Position numbers and translations under genes: made by a program | The notes under the pieces: model-generated | The model's input: only the letters and a program-made list of their open reading frames with translations | What the model was told of the DNA's origin: nothing | Database searches by the model: none | DNA from: an uncultured Myxococcales bacterium | Lineage (GTDB): Bacteria > Myxococcota_A > Bradymonadia > UBA7976 > UBA1532 | Reading direction: 5' to 3' | Length of the DNA stretch: 64,000 bases | Assembly: GCA_903847385.1 (NCBI GenBank) | Contig: CAINDO010000565.1 | Coordinates: 1 to 64,000 of the forward strand | In this document: positions 26,931-37,065 of the stretch, in pieces | Numbering within the stretch: position 1 is the stretch's first letter | Layout of the letters: every line of letters begins with the position of its first letter

Positions 26931-29900
26931 ATGCGAAAACCCGCCCGCACATCGGCCTGGCTCTCCGCCCTGGCGCTCGTGACCGCAGCGGGTTGCGCCA
27001 GCCGCCCGCGCGGAGGCGGACCGCCGGCCCCAGAGCTCATCCTCCCGGCGTTTCGCGCGCCGGCCCCCGCCGCCGCCCCCGTCGCCCCCACGACGCTCAC
27101 GGGTTTCACCGATCACGAGGTCTACGGCCGCCTGAGCCCCTCGGGCGAGATGCTGGCCTACAGCGTCGACGCCGCGGACGACTTCGACATCTGGATGCGC
27201 AGCCTGCGCACGGGCGAGCGCACGCAGATCAGCACCCACCCGGCCATGGACACCATGCCGGTCTGGTCGCCGGACGGCGAGTCGCTGGTCTTCGTCTCCA
27301 TGCGCGACGACGTGAAGGGCGACCTGTACCTGTGGAAGGGCGACCTGGACGAGGACCGCGAGTCCAGCGAGCAGCTCACGGGCCGCAAGCTCGGCGAGCT
27401 GTTCCCGGTGTTCTCGCCGGACGGCCGCTTCGTCTACTTCGCGCAGGGCCCCGAGGGTCAGTACCGCATCGCCCGCCTGGACCTCTCGAAGGTCGAGGAC
27501 AAGAAGGACCGCGACGACCCCGTCGCCGAGACCGTGGTCACGGAGTGGGGCTACTCGCACCCGGCGGTGTCGCCGGACGGCTCGCTCCTGGCGGTCACGC
27601 GCTTCAAGAACGGTGAGCCGGCCCAGGTCGCGGTGATCCCCATCGACGATCCCAAGGGCACGCCCAAGTACGGCAAGCCGCGCATCGTCACCCTGGGGCC
27701 GTACAGCAAGGGCTTCCCGACGTTCAGCCCGGACGGAAAGACCTTGTATTTCATGGTCTTCCACCACGGCGCGCCGGCGCAGACGGTCACCGGCGACGCC
27801 GAGGGCTCCATCTGGAGCATGCCGACGGAGGCCCTGAAGACGGCCACGCCCGCGGACCTGATGGCCCAATCGCGGCAGCTCACGCCCGATCGCGCCGTGT
27901 CCATCCTGAGCCAGGCCCACGAATCGGGTCTGGTCTACAGCGGCCTGCGCGGCAACAACTTCGACGTCTTCCTGATGCCGGCCGAGGGCCTGCTGCCTCG
28001 CGCGGCGACCGTCGCGGCGCAGATCGCGCTCGCCGACAGCTACGAGGACACCTACGGCAAGGCCTTCGCCCTCAAGGGCCTCGCGGCGTTCCCGCCGACC
28101 CCCGAGAGCCAGCGCGGGCTGTACGAGGCGCTGGAGCTCTACGCCGACGCCGGCGAGTTCGAGAAGGCCGCCGAGATCGGCGAGATCCTGGCCGCCCAGA
28201 GCGGCGGCGGACCGCTGACGGACGTCGGTCGCTGCCGGGCGGCGTCGGCCTACGCCGAAGCGCTGAAGGCCCGCGAGGCCGAGTCCGGCGTGATCTTCGA
28301 GGAGGCCGACGCCCGCGCCGCGCTCGAGCGCGTGCAGGCCGCCGGCGAGGCCGCCCGCTCCCCGGAGGGCAAGGCGCAGTGCCGCGTGCAGGCCGGCGAG
28401 GTCCACTTGCTGGCGGGCGACTGGCAGGCGGCGGCGGCGGCGTTCCGCGGCGTGCTCGCCGAGCGGGACGCCACCCCGGCGCAGGCGGCCGCGGCCTACC
28501 TGGGCCAGGGGCGCGTGCTCGCGCGCATGCCCGGCGGCGGCGAGAGCGGCGCCGAGTACTTCCTGGGCACCTGGGACCGCTGGCCCGGCGAGACGCGCGC
28601 CCACCTGCGGGCCACCCGCGAGGCCCTGCGCGTCGTGGCCGCCGCGTCGCCGGATCCGGCGCTCGAGATCGAGACGCTGCGGTTCCTGATCGACCGCCAC
28701 GCGAAGAAGTCCGCCTTCGCGGCCAAGGCCCAGTACCGCATGGGCGAGCTCTACGCGGTCTCGGGCCAGAACGCCCTGGCGGCGCAGGCGATGGAGACCC
28801 TGCTCGACCGCTGGCCGAACGCCCAGCCCGAGGCCACGCGCGCCGGCTTCAAGGCCGGCCAGTTCGCGGCCTCGCTGGCCGCCGAGCTGCGGGCGCAGGG
28901 CCGGTTCAACGAGGCCAGCGCCTACTACGACCGCGCGCTGACCAGCTACGCCGCGGTGATGAAGGCCCACCCGCCGCTCAACCCGCTCCACCGCGAGGCG
29001 CGGTCGCACACGGTCGCGCTCTCGCTCCAGCGGGCTTTCCAGGCCGAGCAGGACGGCGACACCGAGAAGGCCCACGGCCTCTACACCCGCCTGCTCGAGT
29101 TCGAGCCCGAGGCCGTCGCCGCGCTGCGCAAGGTCATCCAGCACGACCTCAACCAGGGCGTGCCGCCGCCCCCCAACGACGGCATGGACGCCGCCGGCGT
29201 CAAGGCGCGCCGCGAGGAGATCCAGGACAAACTCGAAGCGAACTGGAAGGCCCTGCGCGACGACTTCGAAGGGCGCCTCGAGGAGAACGAGGGCGACTTC
29301 GGGGCCATGTACGGCCTGGGCTACCTGTGGACCTACGACCCGGACCTGCGCCTGAAGAGCCTGGACGAGGCCGAGGAGTACCTCGAGGCCGCGGCGGACC
29401 TGCGCCCGGAGAGCCCGTTCCCGCACATGACCCTGGGCTGGGTCAACCTGATGCGCGAGCAGTACTTCGACAAGGTCAAGGACGCCTTCGTCATCCAGGC
29501 CCTGGACCAGTACATGATCGCCGACGGCCTGAACGACCGCGGCATCGACCTGCAGACCGAGGCCGACCTGCTGGTGAGCCACGGCAACGCCTGGGCCGCC
29601 CTGGGCAACGGCTGGGCCTACGCCTACGAGAAGTACCAGGCCCGCGAGGCCCTGGTGGCGCTGGGCGCGGGGTTCACCAACCCCGAACAGAAGGCGATGT
29701 TCTATTTCAACTTCGCCCAGGCCGCCTACATGACGGACCACTTCCGCGAGGCCGAGGACCACTACGAGACCGCGCGGGCCATCGTGCACGCCCGCGCCGC
29801 GATGGTGGATCCCATCCTGGCGGACGGCTACCGCGAGATGGACGCGCAGATCATCGCCCACCTGGCCCTCGTGAATCACTTCATGGGGGACTACGAGGCG

Positions 29901-32900
29901 TCCAACCGCTACTTCGACCAGACCATCAAGCTCTACACGACGCGGGGCAAGACGCACCTGCTGTCGGCCCTGACGCGCTCGGTGGCCTACAACCTGATCC
30001 TGATGGGCGAGTACGGCGAGGCCATCGCCAAGCTCGAAGAGGCGCGCGTGCTCTACGGTCAGCACGGCGGCATGAAGAGCGAGGAGAGCACGCGCATCGC
30101 GCTGACGCCCGAGGGGTCGCTGTTCTTCGGCGGCTTCGCCGGCGACGCCGAGCGGCACGTGCAGACGGCCCTCGCCGACCTGATCTACCGGGACAACCAC
30201 GCGCTCTGGTACGCGTCGCAGCAGGCGGCCCGGCAGCTCGAGCAGCGCGAGGACCTCTACAAAGAGAACGAGAACCCGGACTTCGCGCGGGCCATGTGGA
30301 TCCTCAAGGGGCGCGTGGCCGCCTCGGCGCTGAAGGCGGGGGACCGGGCCACCTTCGCGCGGGAGCTCGACGCGATCTTCGACGACGCCGTCGAGCTTCA
30401 GTGGGACGACGCGCAGGCCGACGGCGAGGAGTTCCAGGGCCGCCCCGAGCTCTTCGTGTTCATGGCCACGGCCATGGTCAACCGCGCCGAGCAGATGCTC
30501 GCCGATCTCGCCGTGGGGCGCCGCCTGGAGCCCGACGAGCTGTCGACGCTGGCCAAGCGCCTGCGCAAGATGGAGGACTGGCGGCAGCGCATCGAGGTCA
30601 CCAACGGCGGCAACCTGATCGCCGACGAGGAGCTCCGCCTCAAGTACCTGAACGCCACGGCGCTGCTGTTCCTGAACTACGGCCGCTCGCTGGCCGCGGA
30701 CACCGGCCCGGCGGCCTCGGGCGAGGGCAAGAAGAAGACCGGCTGGGGCACCTACTCTCTCTCCGGCAAGTTCGACGCCTGGATGCTGCAGGCGAGCTTC
30801 TTCTCGGACGCGGCGGGGCTGCTGCTGCAGGCGGTCACCCGCACGGCGCCGGAGCCCGGACCCTCGGCCCGCCCTGCGCCGGATCTGGGCCGGACCTTCA
30901 TCGTCGACCGGCTGCGGTGGCACGTCGAGAGCCTGATGAACCTGGCCGAGGTGGCCTCGTACTTCACGGCGCCCGATGCCCTGACGACGGATCGCGGCAT
31001 GGCCTACCTCGAGCAGGCGCGGCGCATCTGCAACGTGCAGGAGGCCCTCGCCCGCAACGAGGAGCGCGCCGCGGCCGCCGCCGCCGCCGCACAGGCCCAG
31101 CCCGAGCCGGAGCCCGAGACGGACGAGGCCCCCGAGGCGCCCCCGGCCCCGCCGACGGCGGCGCTCGGTGACGTCGAGGAGACGCCCATCCCCGTGGTGC
31201 TCGACCTCGGCGAGGCCTGCCCCCTGCTCGACATGGAGTTCGCCAGCCGCAAGAACGACCTGGAAGCCGCCCGCGCCGCCGTGAACGCGCTGCCGCCGGC
31301 CGGGTTCCTGGGCGAGCGCTACCGCACCCACGGCGCCACCGTGCGCCACCGGATGTTCGGGCGGGCGCGCGAGGTGGCCCTGCGCGTCGGCGACATGCGC
31401 GCCGTGCTCGACTTCGCCGAGGATGAAGACCGCCGGATGGTCGCGGACGAGCTCGCGGCGTTCGGTTACGTGTCGCCCTCGGGCCCGCTGCAGGCGGCGC
31501 TCGACCCGATCCGGCAGTGGTACGCCTTCTACCAGCGCGCCTGGGCCAACCAGACCATCGAGCCCAAGGGGCGCGAGACCCACGAGGCCGCGCTGGCCGC
31601 CATGGCGCGCGCCCGGAACGACGGACTGTGGCGCGACCTCTTCGCCGCCGTGGACCGCCAGAGCGCCGCCGTCGCCGATCTCATCTTCGGCACGCGCGTC
31701 GCCGACCAGGGGCTGGCCGAGGCGCTCGGCGACAAGGCCTCCATCGTGTCCGCCGTGGTCGTCGGGCAGGAGGTCGTGTTCTTCAACCTCCGCCGCGATG
31801 GCGACCGGCTGGCCGTCAAACACGCGCTCGCCAAGGGGCGCCTCCCGGCGATCCGCGAGGCGGCGTTCTACGGTGAGCAGAACCTGCCCGCCCTGCTGGC
31901 GCTCCTGCCGGACGTCGTCGGCAAGTGGGTGGCCAGCGACAAGACCGTGTACTTCGACCTGCTGCGCCTGGGCGCGGAGTTCCCCGTGGACGCCGTGGCG
32001 GCGCGGTGGGCGCCGGACGCGCTCCCCGTGCACCTGGCCGGGGTGCTGGAGCTCGGCGACGCCTTCCGCGCGCGCAACCTGTACGTGACGGACGGCCTGG
32101 TGCTCTCGTCCGACGCCGTGGAGGGCAACGCCTTCCCCCGCGCCGACATCGAGCGGACGGTCTCCGGCCTCGAGGGCTGGCGGGTGCTGGAAGAAGAGAA
32201 GCTGAGCCTGACGCGCACCGCCGGCCACATGATCCAGTCGGGCATGCAGCTCTGGACGCTGCCGCTGCGCGTGGAGGAGGACTCCCTGGCCAACGTGCGC
32301 CTCGGCCTCAAGGGTGAGGTCCGCGGCCTGGAGGACTACCGGTTCCCGCTGCGGCTCGGCGACCGGCTCAAGACGAGCTTCGTGGCGGCGGTGGGCGTGA
32401 ACGATGGCCTGCGCGGCCGCGACGGCCTGGTGATGACCACCCGCTACCTGCACGCGCTGGGCGTGCCGACCATCGCGCTGGCGCCCCAGGGGAACCTGAC
32501 GTCCGAGGCGATGACGAAGTGGTTCGGCGAGCTGGCCCGCCGCCTCGGCAAGGAGAGCGCGGGTGATGCGTTCCACCGGGTCCCGGTGCCCGCCGCCCGA
32601 GTGCCCCTGCGCAAGGGCGAGACGGACGAGGACCCGGAGGGCCGCGACATCGAGCGCTTCGACCGGGTGCGGCTGTACGGCTCGCCCGGGCTCTCCCCGA
32701 GCGACGCCGGCGTGGCCGGGCTCGAGGCCGAGCGCATGTTCACCGCCGGCAAGGCCGCCTGGGACGTGGCGCAGTACCGCGTCACGGCGACCAACCTGGA
32801 GCCGGCGCTGGCCCTGTGGCGCGCCGCCGGCGACACCGACAGCGCCAAGGTGATCGAGGCCCAGGAGATCCTGGCCCGTGCGCACTTCAACCTGGGGGAC

Positions 32901-35819
32901 ACCCGCAGCGCCGTGATCACGCAGCTCTCCACCGTGGAGAAGCTGGAGAAGACCGGCCAGCCGATGACGCGGGTCTACGACGCCTGGCTGCGGGTGCCCG
33001 AGTGGCAGACGGCCGGCGGACGCGGGGCGGACGCGATCGAGTCCGTCGCCGCGATCAAGGCCCGCCTGGACAAGGACCTGCCCGCCGCACGCGGGGCGGA
33101 CGCCGCGGCCCTCACGGGCTTCTCGGCGGCGGCCTGGGGGATCGAGGCGATGGGCCTGGAGTCGCTCCACAAGTACCCCGAGGCCGTGCAGGGCTACGAG
33201 AAGGCCGCCGAGCTGGCCAAGAAGAGCCTGTCCGAGGGCGGCGACGCGGCGGCGCAGGCCCGGCGCATCGCGGAGTTCTCGGCGCTGGGCGCCCGGGTGG
33301 CGCGCCTGCACCTGTCGGACTCGGCGCGGGCCAAGCGCGGCCTGACGCTCGCCCTGGGCGCCATGCCCAAGGTCGATCGGGCCGAGTACACCGGCCTGGA
33401 GGCGACCTACGCCGAGTACGTGAAGCGGCTGGCGGACGCCCCGGGCGACGAGGAGGTCGCGCTCTACTCGAAGGGTGTGCACGACCACACCGTGCAGCTC
33501 ACCGAGAAGCGGCAGGACGTCCACGCCGCCGCGGTGGTGCTCCGTGAGCTGGCCTACGTGAAGCTCAGCCGCGCCGACGCGGCCGGCGCCGCGGTGGACG
33601 CCGAGCAGGCGCTCGCGCTCTCCACGCCGCTCGCCGATCAGTCGCTGGCCCACAGCTGCCGCATCGTGCTCTCCATGGCCCGCCTGGAGCTGGGGGACGC
33701 CGTGGACGCCCTGGCGCTCGCCGACGCCGGCCTGAAGGTCTCGCACCTGCTGCCCCAGTGGCACGCGCGCTTCCACGCGGCCCGGGGCCGGGCGCTCACC
33801 CACCTCGGCCGGCTGGACGAGGCCCGCACCGCGCTCACCGAGGGCGTGCGGCTCGCCCGCGAGTCCCGGGACGACGAGGGGTACGCCGACACGCTGCGCG
33901 ACCTCGGCCGCCTGGAGCTCGAGGCCGGGAACCCCGGCAAGGCGGCGACGCAGTTCCGCAGCGCCGAGCTCGAGGACCGCGAGAAGGGCGATCCCGTGCG
34001 GATCGCCGACGACCTGGTCAACGCCGGCAAGGTGCTGCGCGTGATGGCGCGGTACGACGACGCCCGCGACCGTTTGAAAGAGGCCCGCGAGCTGGCCAAA
34101 CCCGCGGATGCCTGGGAGGTCCTGGTGCGGGTCGGTCTGGAGAGCGGGCGCGTGCTCGCCGCCCAGGACGACCACGAGGGCGCGCTGGCGGCCTTCCGCG
34201 CGGGCCTGGACGCCGAGCAGCACCTGAGCCTGCCCGGCGTGCGCTGGATGCTGCAGCTCGGCGAGGCGACGGCCCTGGCCGCGCTGCACCGGGAGGCGGA
34301 CGCCGAGAAGGCGCTGCTCGAGGCGGCGAGCGCCGTGGAGTTGCTGCCCGCGCGGCCGCGGCGGGCGCCGGGTGCTGCGCGGATCGACTTCGAGTTCAAG
34401 GACGTCTACGACCAGCTCGTGAAGCTCTACGCCACGCAGAACCGGGCCGCCGACGCCTTCGACGCGGCCGAGCGGTGGCGCAGCCGCGGCTTCGTGGACA
34501 TGACCGCCCGGAGCGCGGGTGTGTTCAAGCGCGGCAAGGACGCCGTCGCGCGGTACACCGAGCGCCTCAGCGCGCTGCGCGAGGCCGAGGCCGAGGCCGG
34601 TGAGGCCGCCCCGGACGACCGGGCCCGGGCCCGCAAGGCCGCCGACGCCGCCCGGACCGCCGCTGACGAGGCCCGCCGCGCGCTCGCCGCCGTGGACGCG
34701 CAGCTCCCGGCCTACTTCGCCGTGGACACGGAGCCCTTCGCCACGCTGCAGAAGCGCATCCCCGCGCAGACCACGCTGCTGACCTACTACACCGCGCCCT
34801 GGGGCGCCGTGGCCTTCGTGGCCGACGCGCAGGGCCTGAGCCTGCACACGCTGGCCACGGACGCCGCCGCCCTGACCACGGAGATCCGGAACTACCGGCG
34901 ACACACGGCCGCCTTCGACGCCCTCGAGGTCGACTCGAAGCGGCTGTTCGACGCGCTGCTCGGCCCGGTGCAGGACAAGCTGGCCGCCCGGGTGCTCGTG
35001 GTGCCCGAGGGGCCCCTGAACGTGCTGCCCTTCGCCGGCCTCTGGACGGGCAAGGGCTGGGCGGTGGAGCGCTGGAACATCGCGTACCTGCCCTCGGCCA
35101 GTCACCTGCGTACGCTCACGGCGCTCGGCGCCCAGAGCCCCCGCGCGCCGATGGCCTTCAACTGGGCGGGCATGGGTCCGGACACCGAGCCGAAGGCCGG
35201 GACCAAGAAGTACTTCCGGCGCCTCGAGGAGTGGCGCGGCCTGCGGACGCAATGGCCGCACCTGCCCTTCACCGAGAAGGAGACCTCGGCGTTCAAGGAG
35301 AGTTTCCCCGCGGCCACCGTCTTCGCCGGCCGCGAGGCCACCCGCGAGGCGTTCCTGGAGAAGGCGGGCAAGGCCGACCTGCTCGAGATCGCCGCGCACG
35401 CGGTCTACGTGCCCGAGAACCCCATGCTGAGCTACCTGCAGTTCGGCGGCATCCCCGCGGGCGACCTTTTCCCGGCCTTCGCCGAGCAGCGGGTCACGCT
35501 GTACGACATCCTGGGCCTGGACCTGAGCGCCGCGGTGGCCACGCTCTCGGCCTGCGAGACCGGCCTGGCCGATCCCGAGGGCGGCGACGGCCTGGCGGGC
35601 ATGCACCGCGCGTTCCTCACGGCCGGCGCCAAGAGTGTCGTGTCGAGCCTTTGGCGCGTGTCGGACCTGACCTCGGGTGTCCTGATGAAGAACTTCCACC
35701 GCAACTTGAAGACGCACGACCCGGCGACGGCCCTGCGGGACGCGCAGCTCAAGGTGATGAAGTACTTCCCGCACCCGGCCTACTGGGCGGGCTTCCGGCT
35801 GGACGGCGTGGGCCGCTGA
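26931..35819 (+). CDS. Giant lipoprotein: TolB-like PD40 propeller, TPR arrays, central degenerate CHAT domain, second TPR array, C-terminal CHAT peptidase domain
   Basis: 2962 aa; signal peptide with lipobox TAAGC; PD40 repeats (SPDGESLVFVSM, SPDGRFVYFAQ, SPDGSLLAVTRF, SPDGKTLYFMVF); C-terminal CHAT with EIAAHAVYVPENPMLSYLQF (His codon 35397-35399) and ATLSACETGLADPEGGDGLAGMHRAFLTAGAKSVVSSLWRVSDLTSGVLM (Cys codon 35553-35555). Confidence 0.88.
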   Translation: MRKPARTSAWLSALALVTAAGCASRPRGGGPPAPELILPAFRAPAPAAAPVAPTTLTGFTDHEVYGRLSPSGEMLAYSVDAADDFDIWMRSLRTGERTQISTHPAMDTMPVWSPDGESLVFVSMRDDVKGDLYLWKGDLDEDRESSEQLTGRKLGELFPVFSPDGRFVYFAQGPEGQYRIARLDLSKVEDKKDRDDPVAETVVTEWGYSHPAVSPDGSLLAVTRFKNGEPAQVAVIPIDDPKGTPKYGKPRIVTLGPYSKGFPTFSPDGKTLYFMVFHHGAPAQTVTGDAEGSIWSMPTEALKTATPADLMAQSRQLTPDRAVSILSQAHESGLVYSGLRGNNFDVFLMPAEGLLPRAATVAAQIALADSYEDTYGKAFALKGLAAFPPTPESQRGLYEALELYADAGEFEKAAEIGEILAAQSGGGPLTDVGRCRAASAYAEALKAREAESGVIFEEADARAALERVQAAGEAARSPEGKAQCRVQAGEVHLLAGDWQAAAAAFRGVLAERDATPAQAAAAYLGQGRVLARMPGGGESGAEYFLGTWDRWPGETRAHLRATREALRVVAAASPDPALEIETLRFLIDRHAKKSAFAAKAQYRMGELYAVSGQNALAAQAMETLLDRWPNAQPEATRAGFKAGQFAASLAAELRAQGRFNEASAYYDRALTSYAAVMKAHPPLNPLHREARSHTVALSLQRAFQAEQDGDTEKAHGLYTRLLEFEPEAVAALRKVIQHDLNQGVPPPPNDGMDAAGVKARREEIQDKLEANWKALRDDFEGRLEENEGDFGAMYGLGYLWTYDPDLRLKSLDEAEEYLEAAADLRPESPFPHMTLGWVNLMREQYFDKVKDAFVIQALDQYMIADGLNDRGIDLQTEADLLVSHGNAWAALGNGWAYAYEKYQAREALVALGAGFTNPEQKAMFYFNFAQAAYMTDHFREAEDHYETARAIVHARAAMVDPILADGYREMDAQIIAHLALVNHFMGDYEASNRYFDQTIKLYTTRGKTHLLSALTRSVAYNLILMGEYGEAIAKLEEARVLYGQHGGMKSEESTRIALTPEGSLFFGGFAGDAERHVQTALADLIYRDNHALWYASQQAARQLEQREDLYKENENPDFARAMWILKGRVAASALKAGDRATFARELDAIFDDAVELQWDDAQADGEEFQGRPELFVFMATAMVNRAEQMLADLAVGRRLEPDELSTLAKRLRKMEDWRQRIEVTNGGNLIADEELRLKYLNATALLFLNYGRSLAADTGPAASGEGKKKTGWGTYSLSGKFDAWMLQASFFSDAAGLLLQAVTRTAPEPGPSARPAPDLGRTFIVDRLRWHVESLMNLAEVASYFTAPDALTTDRGMAYLEQARRICNVQEALARNEERAAAAAAAAQAQPEPEPETDEAPEAPPAPPTAALGDVEETPIPVVLDLGEACPLLDMEFASRKNDLEAARAAVNALPPAGFLGERYRTHGATVRHRMFGRAREVALRVGDMRAVLDFAEDEDRRMVADELAAFGYVSPSGPLQAALDPIRQWYAFYQRAWANQTIEPKGRETHEAALAAMARARNDGLWRDLFAAVDRQSAAVADLIFGTRVADQGLAEALGDKASIVSAVVVGQEVVFFNLRRDGDRLAVKHALAKGRLPAIREAAFYGEQNLPALLALLPDVVGKWVASDKTVYFDLLRLGAEFPVDAVAARWAPDALPVHLAGVLELGDAFRARNLYVTDGLVLSSDAVEGNAFPRADIERTVSGLEGWRVLEEEKLSLTRTAGHMIQSGMQLWTLPLRVEEDSLANVRLGLKGEVRGLEDYRFPLRLGDRLKTSFVAAVGVNDGLRGRDGLVMTTRYLHALGVPTIALAPQGNLTSEAMTKWFGELARRLGKESAGDAFHRVPVPAARVPLRKGETDEDPEGRDIERFDRVRLYGSPGLSPSDAGVAGLEAERMFTAGKAAWDVAQYRVTATNLEPALALWRAAGDTDSAKVIEAQEILARAHFNLGDTRSAVITQLSTVEKLEKTGQPMTRVYDAWLRVPEWQTAGGRGADAIESVAAIKARLDKDLPAARGADAAALTGFSAAAWGIEAMGLESLHKYPEAVQGYEKAAELAKKSLSEGGDAAAQARRIAEFSALGARVARLHLSDSARAKRGLTLALGAMPKVDRAEYTGLEATYAEYVKRLADAPGDEEVALYSKGVHDHTVQLTEKRQDVHAAAVVLRELAYVKLSRADAAGAAVDAEQALALSTPLADQSLAHSCRIVLSMARLELGDAVDALALADAGLKVSHLLPQWHARFHAARGRALTHLGRLDEARTALTEGVRLARESRDDEGYADTLRDLGRLELEAGNPGKAATQFRSAELEDREKGDPVRIADDLVNAGKVLRVMARYDDARDRLKEARELAKPADAWEVLVRVGLESGRVLAAQDDHEGALAAFRAGLDAEQHLSLPGVRWMLQLGEATALAALHREADAEKALLEAASAVELLPARPRRAPGAARIDFEFKDVYDQLVKLYATQNRAADAFDAAERWRSRGFVDMTARSAGVFKRGKDAVARYTERLSALREAEAEAGEAAPDDRARARKAADAARTAADEARRALAAVDAQLPAYFAVDTEPFATLQKRIPAQTTLLTYYTAPWGAVAFVADAQGLSLHTLATDAAALTTEIRNYRRHTAAFDALEVDSKRLFDALLGPVQDKLAARVLVVPEGPLNVLPFAGLWTGKGWAVERWNIAYLPSASHLRTLTALGAQSPRAPMAFNWAGMGPDTEPKAGTKKYFRRLEEWRGLRTQWPHLPFTEKETSAFKESFPAATVFAGREATREAFLEKAGKADLLEIAAHAVYVPENPMLSYLQFGGIPAGDLFPAFAEQRVTLYDILGLDLSAAVATLSACETGLADPEGGDGLAGMHRAFLTAGAKSVVSSLWRVSDLTSGVLMKNFHRNLKTHDPATALRDAQLKVMKYFPHPAYWAGFRLDGVGR

Positions 35820-35864
35820 GCCCGGGACTATCCCCGGACGCGGCCGTCGACGTAGGGTAGGGCC

Positions 35865-37058
35865 ATGCTTGGCCTCGCCCGTACCGCGCCCCTCGTCGCC
35901 GCCGCCCTGCTCGGTCTGTCGGCGTGCGACGCCGCCTCGTCGGACCCGGCCGCGGACGCCTCGACCGCGCCGGACGCTGCGGCGCAACGCCCGGACCGCG
36001 TGTGCGAGCCCCCGCCCCCGCGGGATGCCCAGCCTGCGTCGGACGCCCGACCGGCGACCCCGGACGCCCGACCGCCGACGCCGGACGCGGCGACGACCCC
36101 CGACGCCGTGCTCTCCGACGCCGTGCTCTCCGACGCCGTGCTCTCCGACGCCGCGCCCCCCGCCGACGCCGCCGCCGTCGAGGCCGACTGCCCCGCGCTC
36201 GCCGACGCCGCGATCGGGCCGGACGTGGCCGCCGCCGACGCCGCCCTGCCCCGCGTCTGGAACGTGCGGCGCCTGTTCTCCGACGCCGACGGCCTCTCCG
36301 CGCCGGACGGCCTGCACCGCATGGCCGACGGCCGCGTGCTGGTGGCCAACCAGGTCACGGGCGACCTGCAGGTCATCGACCCCGTGGCCAACACCGTGTC
36401 GCTGTTCTTCGAGCACTTTCCCGGGCTCTCCAAACCCGAGGAGACGGCCGACGGCCCCGGCGGCGTGGTCTACGTGTCGGACAACGTGTCGCGCGCGGTG
36501 CACCGCCTGAACCCGGACGGCACCCACGAGACGGTCCTGCGCCCGGCGGACGGCCTGGTCGAGCCCAAGGGCCTGGCCGTACGGCCGGACGGCACGCTGG
36601 TGGTGGCCGACGAAGGGGGCAGCCGCATCGTGGAGTACCCCGCCGGCGCCGAGCCCGTGGTGCTCGTGGACGCGGACACGGGCGCGTCGAGCCCCGAGAG
36701 CCTCCAGCTCGCCGCGGACGGCACGCTCTACTGCACGGACGACCACGCGGGCGGGGTGTTGCGCATCGCGCCGGACCGCACCGTGTCTCAGTTCCTGACG
36801 CCCCAGCAGGTGCGCTGGGCGGACGCCGTGAGCCTCGCCCCCAATGGCGAGCTCTGGTTCAGCGAGGCCAACCCGAACACCGGCCCGCGGCTTTTGCACT
36901 ACAACGCCGCGGGCGATCTGCTGGACACCATCCCCGTGCCCGGCCCCGGTCGCATGCTCGGCGTCGCGGCGCTGGCGGACGGCCGCGTGCTCACGGCCTT
37001 CTACCAGGCGCCCTACATCGCCAGCGAGATCTGGGTGGCCGAGCCGCCGGCGCCCTGA
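35865..37058 (+). CDS. NHL/SMP-30-like beta-propeller lipoprotein
   Basis: 397 aa; lipobox LSAC; long PDA linker; repeats GLHRMADGRVLVANQVTGDLQVIDP, GLAVRPDGTLVVADEGGSRIVEYP. Confidence 0.78.
   Translation: MLGLARTAPLVAAALLGLSACDAASSDPAADASTAPDAAAQRPDRVCEPPPPRDAQPASDARPATPDARPPTPDAATTPDAVLSDAVLSDAVLSDAAPPADAAAVEADCPALADAAIGPDVAAADAALPRVWNVRRLFSDADGLSAPDGLHRMADGRVLVANQVTGDLQVIDPVANTVSLFFEHFPGLSKPEETADGPGGVVYVSDNVSRAVHRLNPDGTHETVLRPADGLVEPKGLAVRPDGTLVVADEGGSRIVEYPAGAEPVVLVDADTGASSPESLQLAADGTLYCTDDHAGGVLRIAPDRTVSQFLTPQQVRWADAVSLAPNGELWFSEANPNTGPRLLHYNAAGDLLDTIPVPGPGRMLGVAALADGRVLTAFYQAPYIASEIWVAEPPAP
36102..36146. repeat. 15-bp tandem repeat x3 (GACGCCGTGCTCTCC) inside the linker of the propeller lipoprotein
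   Basis: Three exact consecutive copies encoding DAVLS; read directly. Confidence 0.9.
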
Positions 37059-37065
37059 CCGGGCC

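Noticed and set aside
26154-36899. 3581-aa minus-strand ORF
   Set aside because: Antisense to the CHAT giant and propeller lipoprotein; Arg/His/Val/Gly-rich composition without domains. Long antisense ORFs arise from GC-biased third positions.
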